Positions 36,047 to 46,545 of a DNA stretch of 64,000 nucleotides are shown here, one piece after another. The stretch lies in assembly GCA_041395445.1 (NCBI GenBank), contig JAWLAO010000004.1:191774-255773 (forward strand), read 5' to 3'. The notes below the pieces were generated by a model that ran no database searches, was not told the DNA's origin, and saw only the letters and a list, made by a program, of their open reading frames with translations. A program made the translations under genes and the position numbers. The first letter of the stretch is position 1. Each line of letters opens with the position of its first letter. The stretch is from Gammaproteobacteria bacterium. Lineage in GTDB: Bacteria; Pseudomonadota; Gammaproteobacteria; Xanthomonadales; Marinicellaceae.

Positions 36047-37318
36047 TCACAACTCTTTATACACTTTTCCGCCTTTCATTACAAAGGTCACATCTTCAAG
36101 AGTTTTGATGTTTTTCAAAGGGTTTTCGCTTACTGCTATGATATCTGCTAGCATACCCTGTTTGATTTGTCCCCGGTCTTTGACTCCTAATAACTCAGCT
36201 GAGTTTATTGTGGCGGATTGAATAGCATCGAGTTCGCTCATACCTTGTTCCATCATTGCTGAAAGTTCGTGAGCATTATCTCCGTGAGGAATCAGTGGCG
36301 AGTCAGTTCCCAATGCTATTTTTACTCCGGCTTTGATGGCTTTGGAAAGATTTTCTTTTGCTAATGGAAGAACATATTTTGCTTTGGCAGCAATTTTGGG
36401 ATCGTTGCGGTCAATTCCTTCCATGACAAAATCCACTAAACCGGTCGTTGGAACCAAAAAGACATTGTGTTTTTTCATCATTCGAATGCCTTCGTCATCC
36501 AAAAGTGACCCATGTTCAATAGATGAAACACCCGCTGTTATAGCTGCTTTAATCCCTTCGGCTCCGTGAGCATGAGCGGCTACCTTCGTATGGTGTCTTT
36601 CGGCTTCTTCAACTATAGCTTTCATTTCTTCATCACTGAGCTGTTGAGCCCCGACCGAATCTTCCAGAGACATGACTCCGGCTGTGGCGTGAACTTTAAT
36701 CACTTTAGCTCCATGTTTAATTTGGTATCGAACTGCTTCAATCGCTTCATCCTTATTATTAACCACACCATGTTTTGGTTCAGGCTCAAACAGGTTTTCA
36801 GAAAGACCTAGCGTCAAATCGGCATGTCCTCCACTAATGGTTACCATGTGTCCTGCCGGGATAATTCTTGGTGAAACAATCCAGCCTTCCTGTTCAGCTT
36901 CTGACAAAGCAACACCAATTAACTCCCCTGTAATATGAACCTGGCCAACATTTCTGACGGTTGTGAATCCGGCCATGAGGGTCTTTTCAGCATTTTTTGT
37001 TGCTCGGATTGCGCCTTTGCTGGCACTCTCGTGTGTGATAATTTTTCCAAAACCATCACTATAGTCCAAATCCAGATGGGTGTGCATATCCATCAAACCC
37101 GGAAGTAATATTTGCCCCTTTAGCTCGATGACTTTAATGTCCTGAGGAATTGATTCTGGATTTATGGCTGAAATTTTACCATCTTTAATTAAGATATTGG
37201 CAGGCTCAACCAGTTTGCCGGATTTAACATCGAGATAGGCATTAGCCTTAATATATGAATCTGCTGATGCAGAAGTATTGACGAAAAGGAAACATACAAT
37301 TATTAAAATGAATTTCAT
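36047..37318 (-). CDS. Exported metal-dependent amidohydrolase
   Basis: A 423-aa amidohydrolase-superfamily protein with a signal peptide (about residues 1-18), so probably periplasmic. Metal-binding features: HTHLD after GLMDM, the candidate carboxylated Lys in KVIKVHATAGV, the AHAHG histidines, and the catalytic Asp in GTDSPLIPHG. It resembles Xaa-Pro dipeptidase or imidazolonepropionase-like members that cleave cyclic amides or dipeptides. A longer frame reaches 37360, but ATG 37318 has a ribosome site (CAGGTT) and opens with the signal peptide. Confidence 0.88.
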   Translation of the reverse strand: MKFILIIVCFLFVNTSASADSYIKANAYLDVKSGKLVEPANILIKDGKISAINPESIPQDIKVIELKGQILLPGLMDMHTHLDLDYSDGFGKIITHESASKGAIRATKNAEKTLMAGFTTVRNVGQVHITGELIGVALSEAEQEGWIVSPRIIPAGHMVTISGGHADLTLGLSENLFEPEPKHGVVNNKDEAIEAVRYQIKHGAKVIKVHATAGVMSLEDSVGAQQLSDEEMKAIVEEAERHHTKVAAHAHGAEGIKAAITAGVSSIEHGSLLDDEGIRMMKKHNVFLVPTTGLVDFVMEGIDRNDPKIAAKAKYVLPLAKENLSKAIKAGVKIALGTDSPLIPHGDNAHELSAMMEQGMSELDAIQSATINSAELLGVKDRGQIKQGMLADIIAVSENPLKNIKTLEDVTFVMKGGKVYKEL

Positions 37319-37386
37319 ATCACAACCTGATTGAATTAAACTTAATCTAATATATCTCAAAAAGCTAAATTTCTATAGCAAATCAC

Positions 37387-38124
37387 TCACATAAACAAAC
37401 TTCTACCACCATCCACCCGAATGATTTGTCCGGTGATGTAGTCATTACTGATAAGATATTTTATTGTGTGATAGATATTCTGGGGATTACCGACCTTTTG
37501 TAATGCAACTCGACTTAAAATTTCTTCTTTTTCATAACCCGGCATTTCCTGTTCCGGCCAGATAATACAACCCGGAGAAATGCCATTAACTCTGACATCC
37601 GGGGCAAATTCCCTCGCCAGTGATTGAACCATCATTTTATTAGCCGCTTTTGCCATAGAGTAAATCGGATATTTCTTCAGTGGTTTATCGGCATGAATAT
37701 CCACCAAATTGATAATGTTTCCTTGATATTTTTTGAGTAATGGATAGCAGCTTTTCGCCATAAACAACGGACCTTTGACATTACTGTTAAACAATTTGTC
37801 ATAATTCTCAACTGTAATCTCATCAATATCGGTAGGGAAAAAATCTGAAGCATTATTAACCAACACATCTAATCTGCCAAATTGTTTTTCAATGTTCTTT
37901 TGAAGACTGGAAAACTCTGTTTCCTCATTAAAATCAGCTTGAAAAATGATACAGGAGTCAGGACGAATTTGATTGAGTTGTTGTTGCAAGTCTTGCGTTT
38001 GAGCAACGGAACTTCGATAATGCAAAACCAGATTGCAGCCGTTGGCATGAGCACTTTTGGCAATATAAGCCCCAAGTCTTTGAGCCGCACCGGTCACTAA
38101 CATAACTTTATTGGTATCAGTCAT
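37387..38124 (-). CDS. Short-chain dehydrogenase, pteridine reductase type
   Basis: A 245-aa SDR. The cofactor motif TGAAQRLG (residues 11-18) with HYRSS downstream is typical of NADPH-dependent pteridine reductases/FolM. Active-site residues are in NNASDF and YSMAKAANKMM (Tyr-x3-Lys). It probably reduces dihydropterins in tetrahydromonapterin or folate recycling. Its start codon is only six bases from that of the divergent MidA-like gene, so the promoters must overlap into each other's coding regions. Confidence 0.88.
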   Translation of the reverse strand: MTDTNKVMLVTGAAQRLGAYIAKSAHANGCNLVLHYRSSVAQTQDLQQQLNQIRPDSCIIFQADFNEETEFSSLQKNIEKQFGRLDVLVNNASDFFPTDIDEITVENYDKLFNSNVKGPLFMAKSCYPLLKKYQGNIINLVDIHADKPLKKYPIYSMAKAANKMMVQSLAREFAPDVRVNGISPGCIIWPEQEMPGYEKEEILSRVALQKVGNPQNIYHTIKYLISNDYITGQIIRVDGGRSLFM

Positions 38125-38130
38125 CTGAAA

Positions 38131-39282
38131 ATGTTACAAAATAATTCTTCACAACTCAGTTTAACACGCCACTCACAGGCTCTGAAAGATAAAATTATTG
38201 AAAAAATAAAACAGCAAAATAGTATCAGTTTTGCTGAATACATGAATATGTGTCTTTATGAACCAGGATTGGGATATTACTCTTCGGGAACGCACAAGTT
38301 TGGAAAAGAAGGTGACTTTATAACTTCGCCAGAGTTGGGAGATTTATTTGCTAAGTCTTTAGCGGTACAATTTCGACAAATTATTGAAAGTTTAATTTCT
38401 CCGGTAATTATGGAACTGGGAGCCGGTACCGGGCAATTTTGTTTTGATTGTTTGACAGAGTTAGATAATCTTAACAGCTTACCGGAAAAGTATTATATTC
38501 TGGAAGTGAGCGCAGATCTACAGCATCGACAAAAGCAAAAAATCAAATCCTTACCTAAACATTTGAGTCAACTTGTTTGCTGGATTAGCGAACCACTTAA
38601 AGATGATTTTGAAGGAGTTATCTTTGCCAATGAGGTGATTGATGCTTTACCTGTTGAAGTTTTCAAATACTCGAACAATCAATATCAACAAATGCGGGTC
38701 GATTATAAGGACGATTTCAAAACCCTTTGGTCAGAATTTCCACAAAATCTCTATGAGCAATTACACGCGAAAGAATTAGATTTGCCGGAAAGTTATGTTT
38801 CAGAGTTTATTCCCAATTTATCCTCCTGGCTGAATACCATCTCACAAAACCTGAAAAAAGGTGTGGTTTTGTTTGTCGATTATGGTTATGAACGCGATGC
38901 CTATTATCATCTTCAACGAAATAATGGCACATTGGTTTGTCATCATCGGCATAAGGCCAATTTTGATTATTTTGAAAATATCGGTTTGCAGGATATCACC
39001 GCGTTTGTAGATTTTACCGCTGTAGCCGAAGCTGCGGATGATTGCGGACTGGACGTTGACGGTTACACCACACAGGCTTATTTTTTAATGAGTCTGGGCA
39101 TTCAAAACCTGCTTGGTGACAGCAATGACAATTACAGCAAATACTATGAAAAAACCACTGAGTTGAAAAAACTCACACTTCCATCAGAGATGGGAGAAAA
39201 ATTTAAAGTCATCGGCTTATCGCGAAATTTCAGTCAGGAACTCAATGGATTTGCAATGATGAATTTATTGCATTTGCTATAA
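38131..39282 (+). CDS. MidA/NDUFAF7-family SAM-dependent methyltransferase
   Basis: A 383-aa protein of the family that includes mitochondrial NDUFAF7, an arginine methyltransferase for complex I assembly. The SAM motif is ELGAGTGQF, and FANEVIDALPVEVFK with VDYGYERDAYYH are the family signatures. The bacterial substrate is unknown. It is divergent from the pteridine reductase. Confidence 0.9.
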   Translation: MLQNNSSQLSLTRHSQALKDKIIEKIKQQNSISFAEYMNMCLYEPGLGYYSSGTHKFGKEGDFITSPELGDLFAKSLAVQFRQIIESLISPVIMELGAGTGQFCFDCLTELDNLNSLPEKYYILEVSADLQHRQKQKIKSLPKHLSQLVCWISEPLKDDFEGVIFANEVIDALPVEVFKYSNNQYQQMRVDYKDDFKTLWSEFPQNLYEQLHAKELDLPESYVSEFIPNLSSWLNTISQNLKKGVVLFVDYGYERDAYYHLQRNNGTLVCHHRHKANFDYFENIGLQDITAFVDFTAVAEAADDCGLDVDGYTTQAYFLMSLGIQNLLGDSNDNYSKYYEKTTELKKLTLPSEMGEKFKVIGLSRNFSQELNGFAMMNLLHLL

Positions 39283-39366
39283 AAATTCAAACTACGCTAA
39301 CTTAAAGTCTAATTGACCACCAAGACATTTTAACTTAAAATTTATAAAAATCAGGCGGGGCATCTC

Positions 39367-40788
39367 ATGAAAATCTATGGCAGTATAAACAGGTTCATAT
39401 TCAAAGCCATCATTATCTTTGCAGGACTCAATCTGCTGATAACAGGTTCGCTTGCAAAACAAAGTCAACCATCAAAAAATCAAATCATATTGCCGGATTT
39501 TGCCGAACTGGTAAAATCGACTTCTCCTGCTGTTGTTTCGATACAAGCAGTTAAACTTTTTGATAAAAGTTCAGCTCCGGCTTTACCTGATGATTCAATA
39601 AATCCTTTACCCGTTCCGGAAAACAACATTGAAACAGATTCATCGCCTGATGAACTTAGAAGTGACACCAGCGGTTCGGGTTTTATTATCAGCCCTGATG
39701 GTCTGATTATCACCAACCATCATGTAATTGAGGATGCTCTGCGCATTATTATCCACCATAGTGATCGCGACTATTCAGCCAAAGTTCTTGGAGTTGACTC
39801 TGCCAATGATATTGCATTGTTAAAAATTGAATCAAAAGCCGAATTGCCATATCTTAAATTGGCTGACAGCGACAAGGTTAATATGGGCGACTGGTTGATG
39901 GTTATTGGCTCTCCTTTGGGGCTTTCCAATTCAGTCTCCGTTGGAATTGTTTCAACGAAAGGACGTTCAATCAATATCACTCCTGACAGCAGTCTTGAGA
40001 GTTTTATTCAGACCGATGCGGCAATCAATTTTGGAAATTCCGGTGGTCCACTCATTAATCTTAACGGTGAAGTGATTGGAGTTGCAACAGCTGTCAACTT
40101 TGGTTCAGAAAGCATTGGTTTTGCAGTTCCTTCTAATATCGTTTCTTACATTTTGCCTCAGTTAAAGGAAAATGGCAAAACTCGTCGTGGTTATATTGGG
40201 ACACAAGTTCAATCTGTTGATGCTGATATCGCAGAAGCTTTTGGGTTAAACCAACCTACTGGAGTTTTAATAGAAGACGTCATGTCAGGATCACCTGCAA
40301 AAAAAGCAGGACTGAAACACGGTGATATTATCTTGGCTGCTGACAAAAAAGAGATTACCGATAACAGTAGCCTTATTAATTACATATCCTCCTTAAAACC
40401 CGGAACAAAAACTCGTTTGGAAGTTTTTAGAAATAACCAATCCGAGTATTATGATATTGTTGTCGAGGAGAGAGAACCTATCGTCGACTCTAAAGTTGAA
40501 TCTAATGACAACGAGCATAATGACGATTTTTGGCCGGGATTAAAATATGAAACGATTTATATTCACGATCAACAATTTGTGCAAGTTACTGATATAAACC
40601 CGCTCAGTTATTTTTATGATAAAAATGTGCGATCACAAGATATTATCAGAGAAGTTAACGGCAAGACTCTCAATTCAGCCAATGAGCTTCATACTATTCT
40701 CGAATCTACGAAATCTGGTGAGTTACTCAAACTTTATTTGATAAATGAATCATCTCAAGGATTTTACGCTATCGTCAGGGCTCCTTAG
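39367..40788 (+). CDS. Do-type periplasmic serine protease (DegP/DegQ family)
   Basis: A 473-aa protein with an N-terminal hydrophobic export segment (about 11-30). The protease domain has the full triad: His119 (TNHHVIED), Asp148 (SANDIALLKIE) and Ser225 (NFGNSGGPLIN). PDZ1 is at about 275-370 and a second, more diverged PDZ at about 385-470. Two PDZ domains distinguish it from the DegS-like gene at 672. Role: periplasmic quality control. A ribosome site (GGCGGGG) lies close upstream of the ATG. Confidence 0.93.
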   Translation: MKIYGSINRFIFKAIIIFAGLNLLITGSLAKQSQPSKNQIILPDFAELVKSTSPAVVSIQAVKLFDKSSAPALPDDSINPLPVPENNIETDSSPDELRSDTSGSGFIISPDGLIITNHHVIEDALRIIIHHSDRDYSAKVLGVDSANDIALLKIESKAELPYLKLADSDKVNMGDWLMVIGSPLGLSNSVSVGIVSTKGRSINITPDSSLESFIQTDAAINFGNSGGPLINLNGEVIGVATAVNFGSESIGFAVPSNIVSYILPQLKENGKTRRGYIGTQVQSVDADIAEAFGLNQPTGVLIEDVMSGSPAKKAGLKHGDIILAADKKEITDNSSLINYISSLKPGTKTRLEVFRNNQSEYYDIVVEEREPIVDSKVESNDNEHNDDFWPGLKYETIYIHDQQFVQVTDINPLSYFYDKNVRSQDIIREVNGKTLNSANELHTILESTKSGELLKLYLINESSQGFYAIVRAP

Positions 40789-40961
40789 TTAAGAGCAGTT
40801 TTTGAAAAAAACTAAAATACTTTGAAATAAGAACAACTCCAGTTTTGATTGTAATTGACCATTATCAACAAAATGTTAATTTGAATAGAATTCAAACCTG
40901 AAAACACCTGTCGAGTGCTATACTCTTTGTAATAATTGTCGATTGAGTTGGGGTGTTAGTG

Positions 40962-42691
40962 ATGTTAAACTTCATTAAGAATATTCATATCATCAGGGCA
41001 ACAACAGTAATTCTGTTATGCATGTCTCATTAGAGCCTATCGAATGCTCAAAGTCAGCAAGAGTTTACATTGTTTAATGGAGAATTGGGTAAGACATGGC
41101 TTGAACTTGCATGGGCTGGCGGTGATTTTCCAAAATTCGCACAATTAAAAGATAAAACATTGGTTGTCGATGTTCCTGAGGGAAATTCTTGGGGAAAGAC
41201 AGGAATTCGTTCAGCGAATACTTTATTCCAATTTCCTGAATACAGTACAAACAAGGCTGTTCAGTTAAAGTTTGGCATCGATCCGCAACAAACCACAGGT
41301 TTTGTTTATGCTATCATTCCGGATAACTGGGATGCTAACAAAGAATGGAGATCTCATATCATTCGGCTTCAGGTCAATAAAGAAGACAATGGAGAGACTG
41401 CAACCGCTTCTCTATGGATTGAAAAGAAGAAATTAATGAGTGGAAGTTTCCCAATGGAACAGCTCAGTGAAATAGTCGTTAATATTCAATCAGACAAAGT
41501 TGTTCTTGTAAAAAATCGAAATCATAATATTATCCTGCAAGGCAAAATCACTTCAAACACTAATCTCTATCGTTACGGCTATAAGGTCAGTGCTATGACT
41601 CATGCGAAAGAAGAAAACTCAGCGGTTAAGCTGGCGCTTAAAAGCATTGAAATGCAGGACATCAATTACCAAAAAGAAAATGACTTTTCTTTAATTTCTT
41701 CCAAAACAGGAAAAACAGTTTTATTTGACGGCGAGTTATTCGGTCATAACTGGCAACAATACGTTAAAGCAAAAACTGAGTTTGATACCGTTGCTAAACT
41801 TGAAAATGGCGCGCTGCGAGTTGATGTTCCTGCTGAATCCAGCTATGCAAATGTAGGTATTGAATCCACTCAACCTCTGATATGGCTGGATCAGTTTGGA
41901 AAAGCAACACGCAGGGAGTTGGTATTTGATTTTATTCCAGAACTCACATCGGGTTTTGCTATTGCACTCTCTATAAAAAAACAAAATTTCATTTTGAAGT
42001 GGTTTAAAAACCATGAATCTGACAGCGGAACTGTGCAAGTTTATCTCAGTGATAATATGCAATTGATTAACACATACCACTCAACCTATAAACCAGTCTG
42101 GGAACTACAAACATCCACTCTTTCTCCCCATCAAGTGAAGTTCCTGATATCACCAAATGGTATTACAGTATCATCAGATGCTTTTCCGACGCATACGCAA
42201 CAATGGGAAAGGTTGTATGAACATGCCGGTTATAACATCCGGGTTTTTAGTTTCCCGGAAACGCCGAACAAACCGGTTCAAATGGCGCTAAAGAAAATCA
42301 CTCTGGAAAATAAAGTTTTACAATCCGCCAAAAAACCAAGATTTAAACAGGGAGTTGAGGCTCTTCCCGTCAATGTGTTTTTTAATGGCACACAACACGA
42401 AAGCTGGGACATCAACCTTGGAATTTACCGGAAGGTTCAGAAATAGTATGCGATTATAACCAGTATGGATTTTCTGTTATAGACACGGACAAAAAATCTC
42501 CAAGCTCAATCTGTGGTGTGAACCATAAAGACCAAATCATTTTTCTTGATGATCGCAGCGAAAGTGCAGATTATCAGATTTCAGTCTATTTTGACCCTGA
42601 AAAAACTAAAAACTTCAGTATCATCTGGTCTCACCAACAAAACCGACGAAACTGGGATTATTGTGAGCTGACACTATTGCAAACTAAATGA
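40962..42691 (+). pseudogene. Secreted repeat protein gene, broken by an amber codon and a frameshift
   Basis: An ATG at 40962 opens a signal peptide (residues 1-22) that ends at an in-frame TAG (41031-41033). The same frame then continues SLSNAQSQQEFTLFNGEL and stays open from 41070 to 42446. Near 42421 the frame is lost; the -1 frame resumes with NLPEGSEIVCDYNQYGF and ends at TGA 42689. Repaired length is about 575 aa. The protein has three related units that start FTLFNGELGKTW, TVLFDGELFGHNW and VNVFFNGTQHESW; the first two are about 210 aa each. No family is recognised. Confidence 0.72.
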
Positions 42692-43000
42692 TTAGTCATT
42701 AAGTTTTCAATGATTGAGTATTATGGGAGGGTCAATAATTTTTTAAATTTTAGAACAAAATAATGGAGTATAAGCAATTAACAACTAATCTATAGCGCCA
42801 AATTACGTTTGTTTTGACTTGACATAAAACGAAGTATAAACCTCTCTCAATTTCTGATAGAGGGAAAGATTACCAGTAATTATCAACGTATTTAGGCTTC
42901 GTAAGGGATCAAGCCAAAGAATGATTTCTGCCCGATGTCTAGAATAGCGTAGTTTATTGCTTTTTTTAAAAAAGCTACTGAGGCATAGGATTAATGTGAT
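42692..43000. other. Intergenic stretch without a recognised gene
   Basis: 309 bases. It has a short hairpin at 42841-42863 (CCTCT/AGAGG arms) and complementary T and A runs at 42961-42972. A TTGACT/TATAAA pair (42814, 42835) is spaced only 15 bp. No open frame or RNA family was recognised. Confidence 0.4.
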
Positions 43001-43246
43001 TTATTTTACTGAAGACTTAAGATTCTTCAATTCTGCTTCCAGAAGTTTCAGTTTTTCACGGGTTTTTGCCAGGACGGCTTTTTGAACTTCGAATTCTTCG
43101 CGGGTGACTAAATCCATTTTTTTTAAACCTGCAACCAATACCGCCTTGGCATTTTTATGAAAATCTTCTCTGAGAGTTTTTATATCCTGCGGAATCAGTT
43201 CACCGATTTTATTGACAACATCTTCTACTGCTTGTGGTTTAATCAT
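43001..43246 (-). CDS. ubiK: Ubiquinone biosynthesis accessory factor UbiK
   Basis: An 81-aa protein of the BMFP/UbiK family. Helical N-terminus (PQAVEDVVNKIGELIP), the conserved LREDFHKNAKAVLVAGLKKMDLVTREEF, and a C-terminal coiled coil (leucine heptads in EKLKLLEAELKNLK). It supports aerobic ubiquinone synthesis together with UbiJ. The placement next to a P-II gene is common in gammaproteobacteria. Confidence 0.92.
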   Translation of the reverse strand: MIKPQAVEDVVNKIGELIPQDIKTLREDFHKNAKAVLVAGLKKMDLVTREEFEVQKAVLAKTREKLKLLEAELKNLKSSVK

Positions 43247-43405
43247 GATTTTGTGTTTTGTGAATAAAGGACAAATTCTACCATAATCACATGATATTGA
43301 GGTTAGCTTTTGACCTTTTGTGAACGGGAAAAAACTATTTGTTGATAAAATTTACTCTGTTATGCAAAAATGTTTCTGTATGAATTAATGCCTCAGGAAA
43401 TTATT

Positions 43406-43744
43406 ATGAAAATGATAACCGCCATAATCAAGCCGTTTAAAATGGATGATGTCAGAGATGCGCTCGAAGAGACTGGAATTACCGGAATTACGGTGACAGA
43501 AGTGAAGGGGTTCGGTCGTCAAAAAGGACATTCGGAGCTGTATCGTGGAGCTGAGTATGTGGTGGATTTCTTGCCAAAATTGAAATTGGAAATAGCCGTC
43601 AAAGCGGAAATGGTTGATGAGGTGATTGAAGCTATTTTGAACACAGCATGTAGTAATAAAGTTGGTGATGGAAAGATTTTCGTCTCCGATTTGGAGAAAG
43701 TTGTGAGAATTCGCACCGGTGAATTGGACGAAGAAGCTCTTTAG
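43406..43744 (+). CDS. P-II nitrogen regulatory protein
   Basis: A 112-aa P-II signalling protein that senses 2-oxoglutarate and ATP/ADP. Tyr51 (RGAEYVVDF) in the T-loop is the uridylylation site. VGDGKIFVSDLEKVVRIRTGE is the C-terminal signature. The frame opens at 43370, but ATG 43406 gives the standard length and has AGGA seven bases upstream. No amtB or glnA adjoins, so GlnB or GlnK cannot be chosen. Confidence 0.95.
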   Translation: MKMITAIIKPFKMDDVRDALEETGITGITVTEVKGFGRQKGHSELYRGAEYVVDFLPKLKLEIAVKAEMVDEVIEAILNTACSNKVGDGKIFVSDLEKVVRIRTGELDEEAL

Positions 43745-43750
43745 CTCTTG

Positions 43751-45112
43751 TTAGTTTAATAACATCCAGTTTCCCAAAGCAAGGAAAGAAACATATCCAA
43801 CAATATCCGTTACCGTTGTTAAAACCACACCTCCGGCAATTGCCGGATCGATGCTCATTCTGCGTAAAATTATCGGAACCATAACTCCGGCAAAAGCTCC
43901 GGCTATGAGATTAACCGTCAATGCAATACCAATAACCAAACCAATATCCCATTGTCGAAACCATAAAAAGGTTATCGCCGCTAAAACAAATGCCCAGACA
44001 AAACTGTTAATCACGCTAATTGAAACCTCTCTCGACAGCAAGTGTTTAGCATTGCCAAGACCAACCTGCCCGGTTGCCATACCACGAATCATTAAGGTCA
44101 ATGTTTGAGAACCGGCAATTCCACCCATTGAGGCAACAACTGGCATTAGAATTGCCAAGGCAACGATTTGTTCTAAAGCGGCAGAGAAAAAACCAATCGC
44201 ATAAGCGGCCAACAGAACGGTGAGTAAGTTAATTCCCAGCCATAAAGCTCGTCGTTTAGAGCTCTTTAAAACTGGAGCAAACATATCGTCTTCTTCATCC
44301 AAGCCTGCCATACGCATGACGGAATGTTCAGATTCATCACGAATCACGTCCACGATATCATCAACAGTGATGCGGCCTATCACAGTGTTATTCTCATCAA
44401 CAACAGGTGCTGAAATCCAGTCATAGTGCTGGAAGTCCTGAGCCACTTCACTGGCCGGTGTTTTAGCTAAAATTGCAGGAGAGTCCATATCTAGGATATC
44501 GGCGACTTTGGTATTCGGATCTTTTAAAAACAAGTCATTGATGTTCAAACGACCCCGATAATGGCCATTTCGACCAACTGCAAATAAATCTCCCAACGGT
44601 TCGGGCAGGGAACCTCGCATACGAATATAACGTAACACCACATCCAAAGTCACATCCGGTCTGATGGTTATCACATCCGGATTCATCAAACCACCGGCAG
44701 AGTTTTCCGGATAGGATAAAGCTGTTTTAAGTAACTCACGATTGTTTCTGTCCATTGACAGTAACAGTTCATCAGAGACTTCTTTTGGCAAATCCTGAAT
44801 AATATCAGCAAGGTCATCAAGCTCCAAATCGGCCGTGGCTTCAACAAGCTCCTCGTTTTCCATGCTGGCAATGAGGCTGCTTCTGACTTCGTCATGCAGG
44901 TGAACCAGAATTTCACCGCTATGTTCGCTATCAGCCAGTTCCCAAACAATGTTCCTTTTATCGCTAGGTAAAGATTCCAGGAAAAAAGCAATTTCCGCCG
45001 CCGGAAACGAATTAATCATTCGTTCGACTTCATGCATCCGATTATCATCCAAAGCTACATTCAGGGCGTGGATATCTTTCTCGGTTGCCTCGTTGGGAAC
45101 TGCTTCTGACAT
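43751..45112 (-). CDS. mgtE: MgtE-type magnesium transporter
   Basis: A 453-aa channel with the MgtE layout: an N-terminal superhelical domain (about 15-130), two CBS domains (about 135-255) that sense Mg2+, and five membrane helices (about 285-453) with the motif VVASMGGIAGSQTLTLMIRG. It is convergent with the P-II gene, six bases apart. Confidence 0.95.
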   Translation of the reverse strand: MSEAVPNEATEKDIHALNVALDDNRMHEVERMINSFPAAEIAFFLESLPSDKRNIVWELADSEHSGEILVHLHDEVRSSLIASMENEELVEATADLELDDLADIIQDLPKEVSDELLLSMDRNNRELLKTALSYPENSAGGLMNPDVITIRPDVTLDVVLRYIRMRGSLPEPLGDLFAVGRNGHYRGRLNINDLFLKDPNTKVADILDMDSPAILAKTPASEVAQDFQHYDWISAPVVDENNTVIGRITVDDIVDVIRDESEHSVMRMAGLDEEDDMFAPVLKSSKRRALWLGINLLTVLLAAYAIGFFSAALEQIVALAILMPVVASMGGIAGSQTLTLMIRGMATGQVGLGNAKHLLSREVSISVINSFVWAFVLAAITFLWFRQWDIGLVIGIALTVNLIAGAFAGVMVPIILRRMSIDPAIAGGVVLTTVTDIVGYVSFLALGNWMLLN

Positions 45113-45197
45113 AGTTAATTAATACTTTTTGTTTGTTTAAAGAGTTTGTTTGTTAAGGTATTATATGACATTTTCTGATTAAGATATACAGTCACTC

Positions 45198-45656
45198 ATG
45201 GGAAAAATATTTTTTGACATAATGACAAAGCAGGATTTGGATGAGGTTCATCAAATTGAAATAAATAATTATCCGGTTCCCTGGAGCCAAAAAATCATGC
45301 TCGACTGTTTACTTGCCGGTTATCATTCCATTGTCGTAAAAAATCAAAATAACGACATTATCGGTTATTCTTTTTTAATGTCGGGTTATGAGGATTCTCA
45401 CTTGCTCAACATGTGTATCGATAGAGAATATCAAGGTAAGGGTTTAGGGAGAAAACTGCTGCAATACATGGAAAATATCTGCATCTACAACCAATCCAAA
45501 GAGTTCATTCTCGAAGTCAGAGAATCAAATCCGGTGGCTCAAAACCTCTACCAATCATTTGGATTTGAACAAGTAGGAATCCGAAAAGGTTATTACAAAA
45601 CCATCAATGGCAGAGAAAATGCCATTGTGATGATTAAAAAATTAAAATCCAATTAG
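45198..45656 (+). CDS. rimI: Ribosomal protein S18-alanine N-acetyltransferase
   Basis: A 152-aa GNAT enzyme. NYPVPWSQKIMLDCL and the CoA-binding REYQGKGLGRKLLQ are family features, and EVRESNPVAQNLYQSFGFEQVGIRKGYY is the RimI C-terminal signature. It acetylates the N-terminal Ala of S18. The gene is convergent with the next one, with a four-base overlap. Confidence 0.93.
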   Translation: MGKIFFDIMTKQDLDEVHQIEINNYPVPWSQKIMLDCLLAGYHSIVVKNQNNDIIGYSFLMSGYEDSHLLNMCIDREYQGKGLGRKLLQYMENICIYNQSKEFILEVRESNPVAQNLYQSFGFEQVGIRKGYYKTINGRENAIVMIKKLKSN

Positions 45657-46465
45657 TTGTTCGGAATTTCATACTCAACCAATTCCGAAGTAATGTTAAA
45701 GTATAGCCACCAGCCTTGAGTGATTCCATCGGGACCTAAATCCCTGTCGTCATTAGCGCTACAATTCCCCATTCCACCGGGCAACAAAAATGCCAAAGTC
45801 ATTCCTCCAATAATGGGTGTGGTTGGAGGAATGATAAAGTTTTCAGCATCAGTCTCACTGATAAATCCTCGACTCAATCCATCACTCAATAATAAACCTC
45901 CATCATATTTTAAACTTTGCTGATAACCTGAAAGAGTAATACTGCTTCCAAATATATTCATATCAAAATCTTCTGGCTCTGTTGCATAACATGGAAAATC
46001 AACAGTATTAGGTTCTGGAATATATCCACTAGTTGTATTCGCAAGAGGTGCGAGGCAAGTAGAATCCTGACTAAAAGTGGTAGTGGTTATAATTGGGGTT
46101 GTTCCGGTACGGGGTTGACATGCCGCACTATGTAAAGGAATCGGACAATCCGCATCCCACATAGAGGCATTCAAAGTTCTTGAAGTAAGATAGTCCGGTT
46201 GATCCGTGGTTAAACGGGTGATTTGATTTAAGTCAATTGATCCATCACCATCTGAATCTTGTGTCAAAGAATTGTTAAACTCTGAATTTAATTCACTGGT
46301 AATATCCGTACAAACTATTTGCAATAAAAGTAAAAAAACATGAGGGTCAACCATATTCATTGTTGATGTTCTTGTTGCTATTAGCTGCTCAAATTCATTC
46401 TTGAAGATATTTTGAGCGTTTGCTGTTATCCCGAAAAATAGCAAGATAAGAATTATTCTCTTCAT
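45653..46465 (-). CDS. Exported protein of unknown function
   Basis: A 270-aa protein with a signal peptide (about residues 1-17, ending TANA). The mature part is rich in Thr, Ser, Pro and Asn, with several cysteines and an Asp-rich DSDGDGSIDLN that looks like a calcium-binding loop. The region GGMTLAFLLPGGMGNCSANDDRDLG recalls other exported proteins of this lineage. No family is assigned. Single gene. Confidence 0.7.
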   Translation of the reverse strand: MKRIILILLFFGITANAQNIFKNEFEQLIATRTSTMNMVDPHVFLLLLQIVCTDITSELNSEFNNSLTQDSDGDGSIDLNQITRLTTDQPDYLTSRTLNASMWDADCPIPLHSAACQPRTGTTPIITTTTFSQDSTCLAPLANTTSGYIPEPNTVDFPCYATEPEDFDMNIFGSSITLSGYQQSLKYDGGLLLSDGLSRGFISETDAENFIIPPTTPIIGGMTLAFLLPGGMGNCSANDDRDLGPDGITQGWWLYFNITSELVEYEIPNN

Positions 46466-46545
46466 TGAACTACACCCCCAGTGAACACTTTTTCAACACA
46501 ATGATAGCACAAATTAACAGTGTGACTTCTAGGTATAAATACTTT

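Noticed and set aside
42814..42972. Possible small RNA with TTGACT/TATAAA promoter and hairpins
   Set aside because: Spacing between the boxes is only 15 bp, and no proper terminator stem precedes the T run at 42961.
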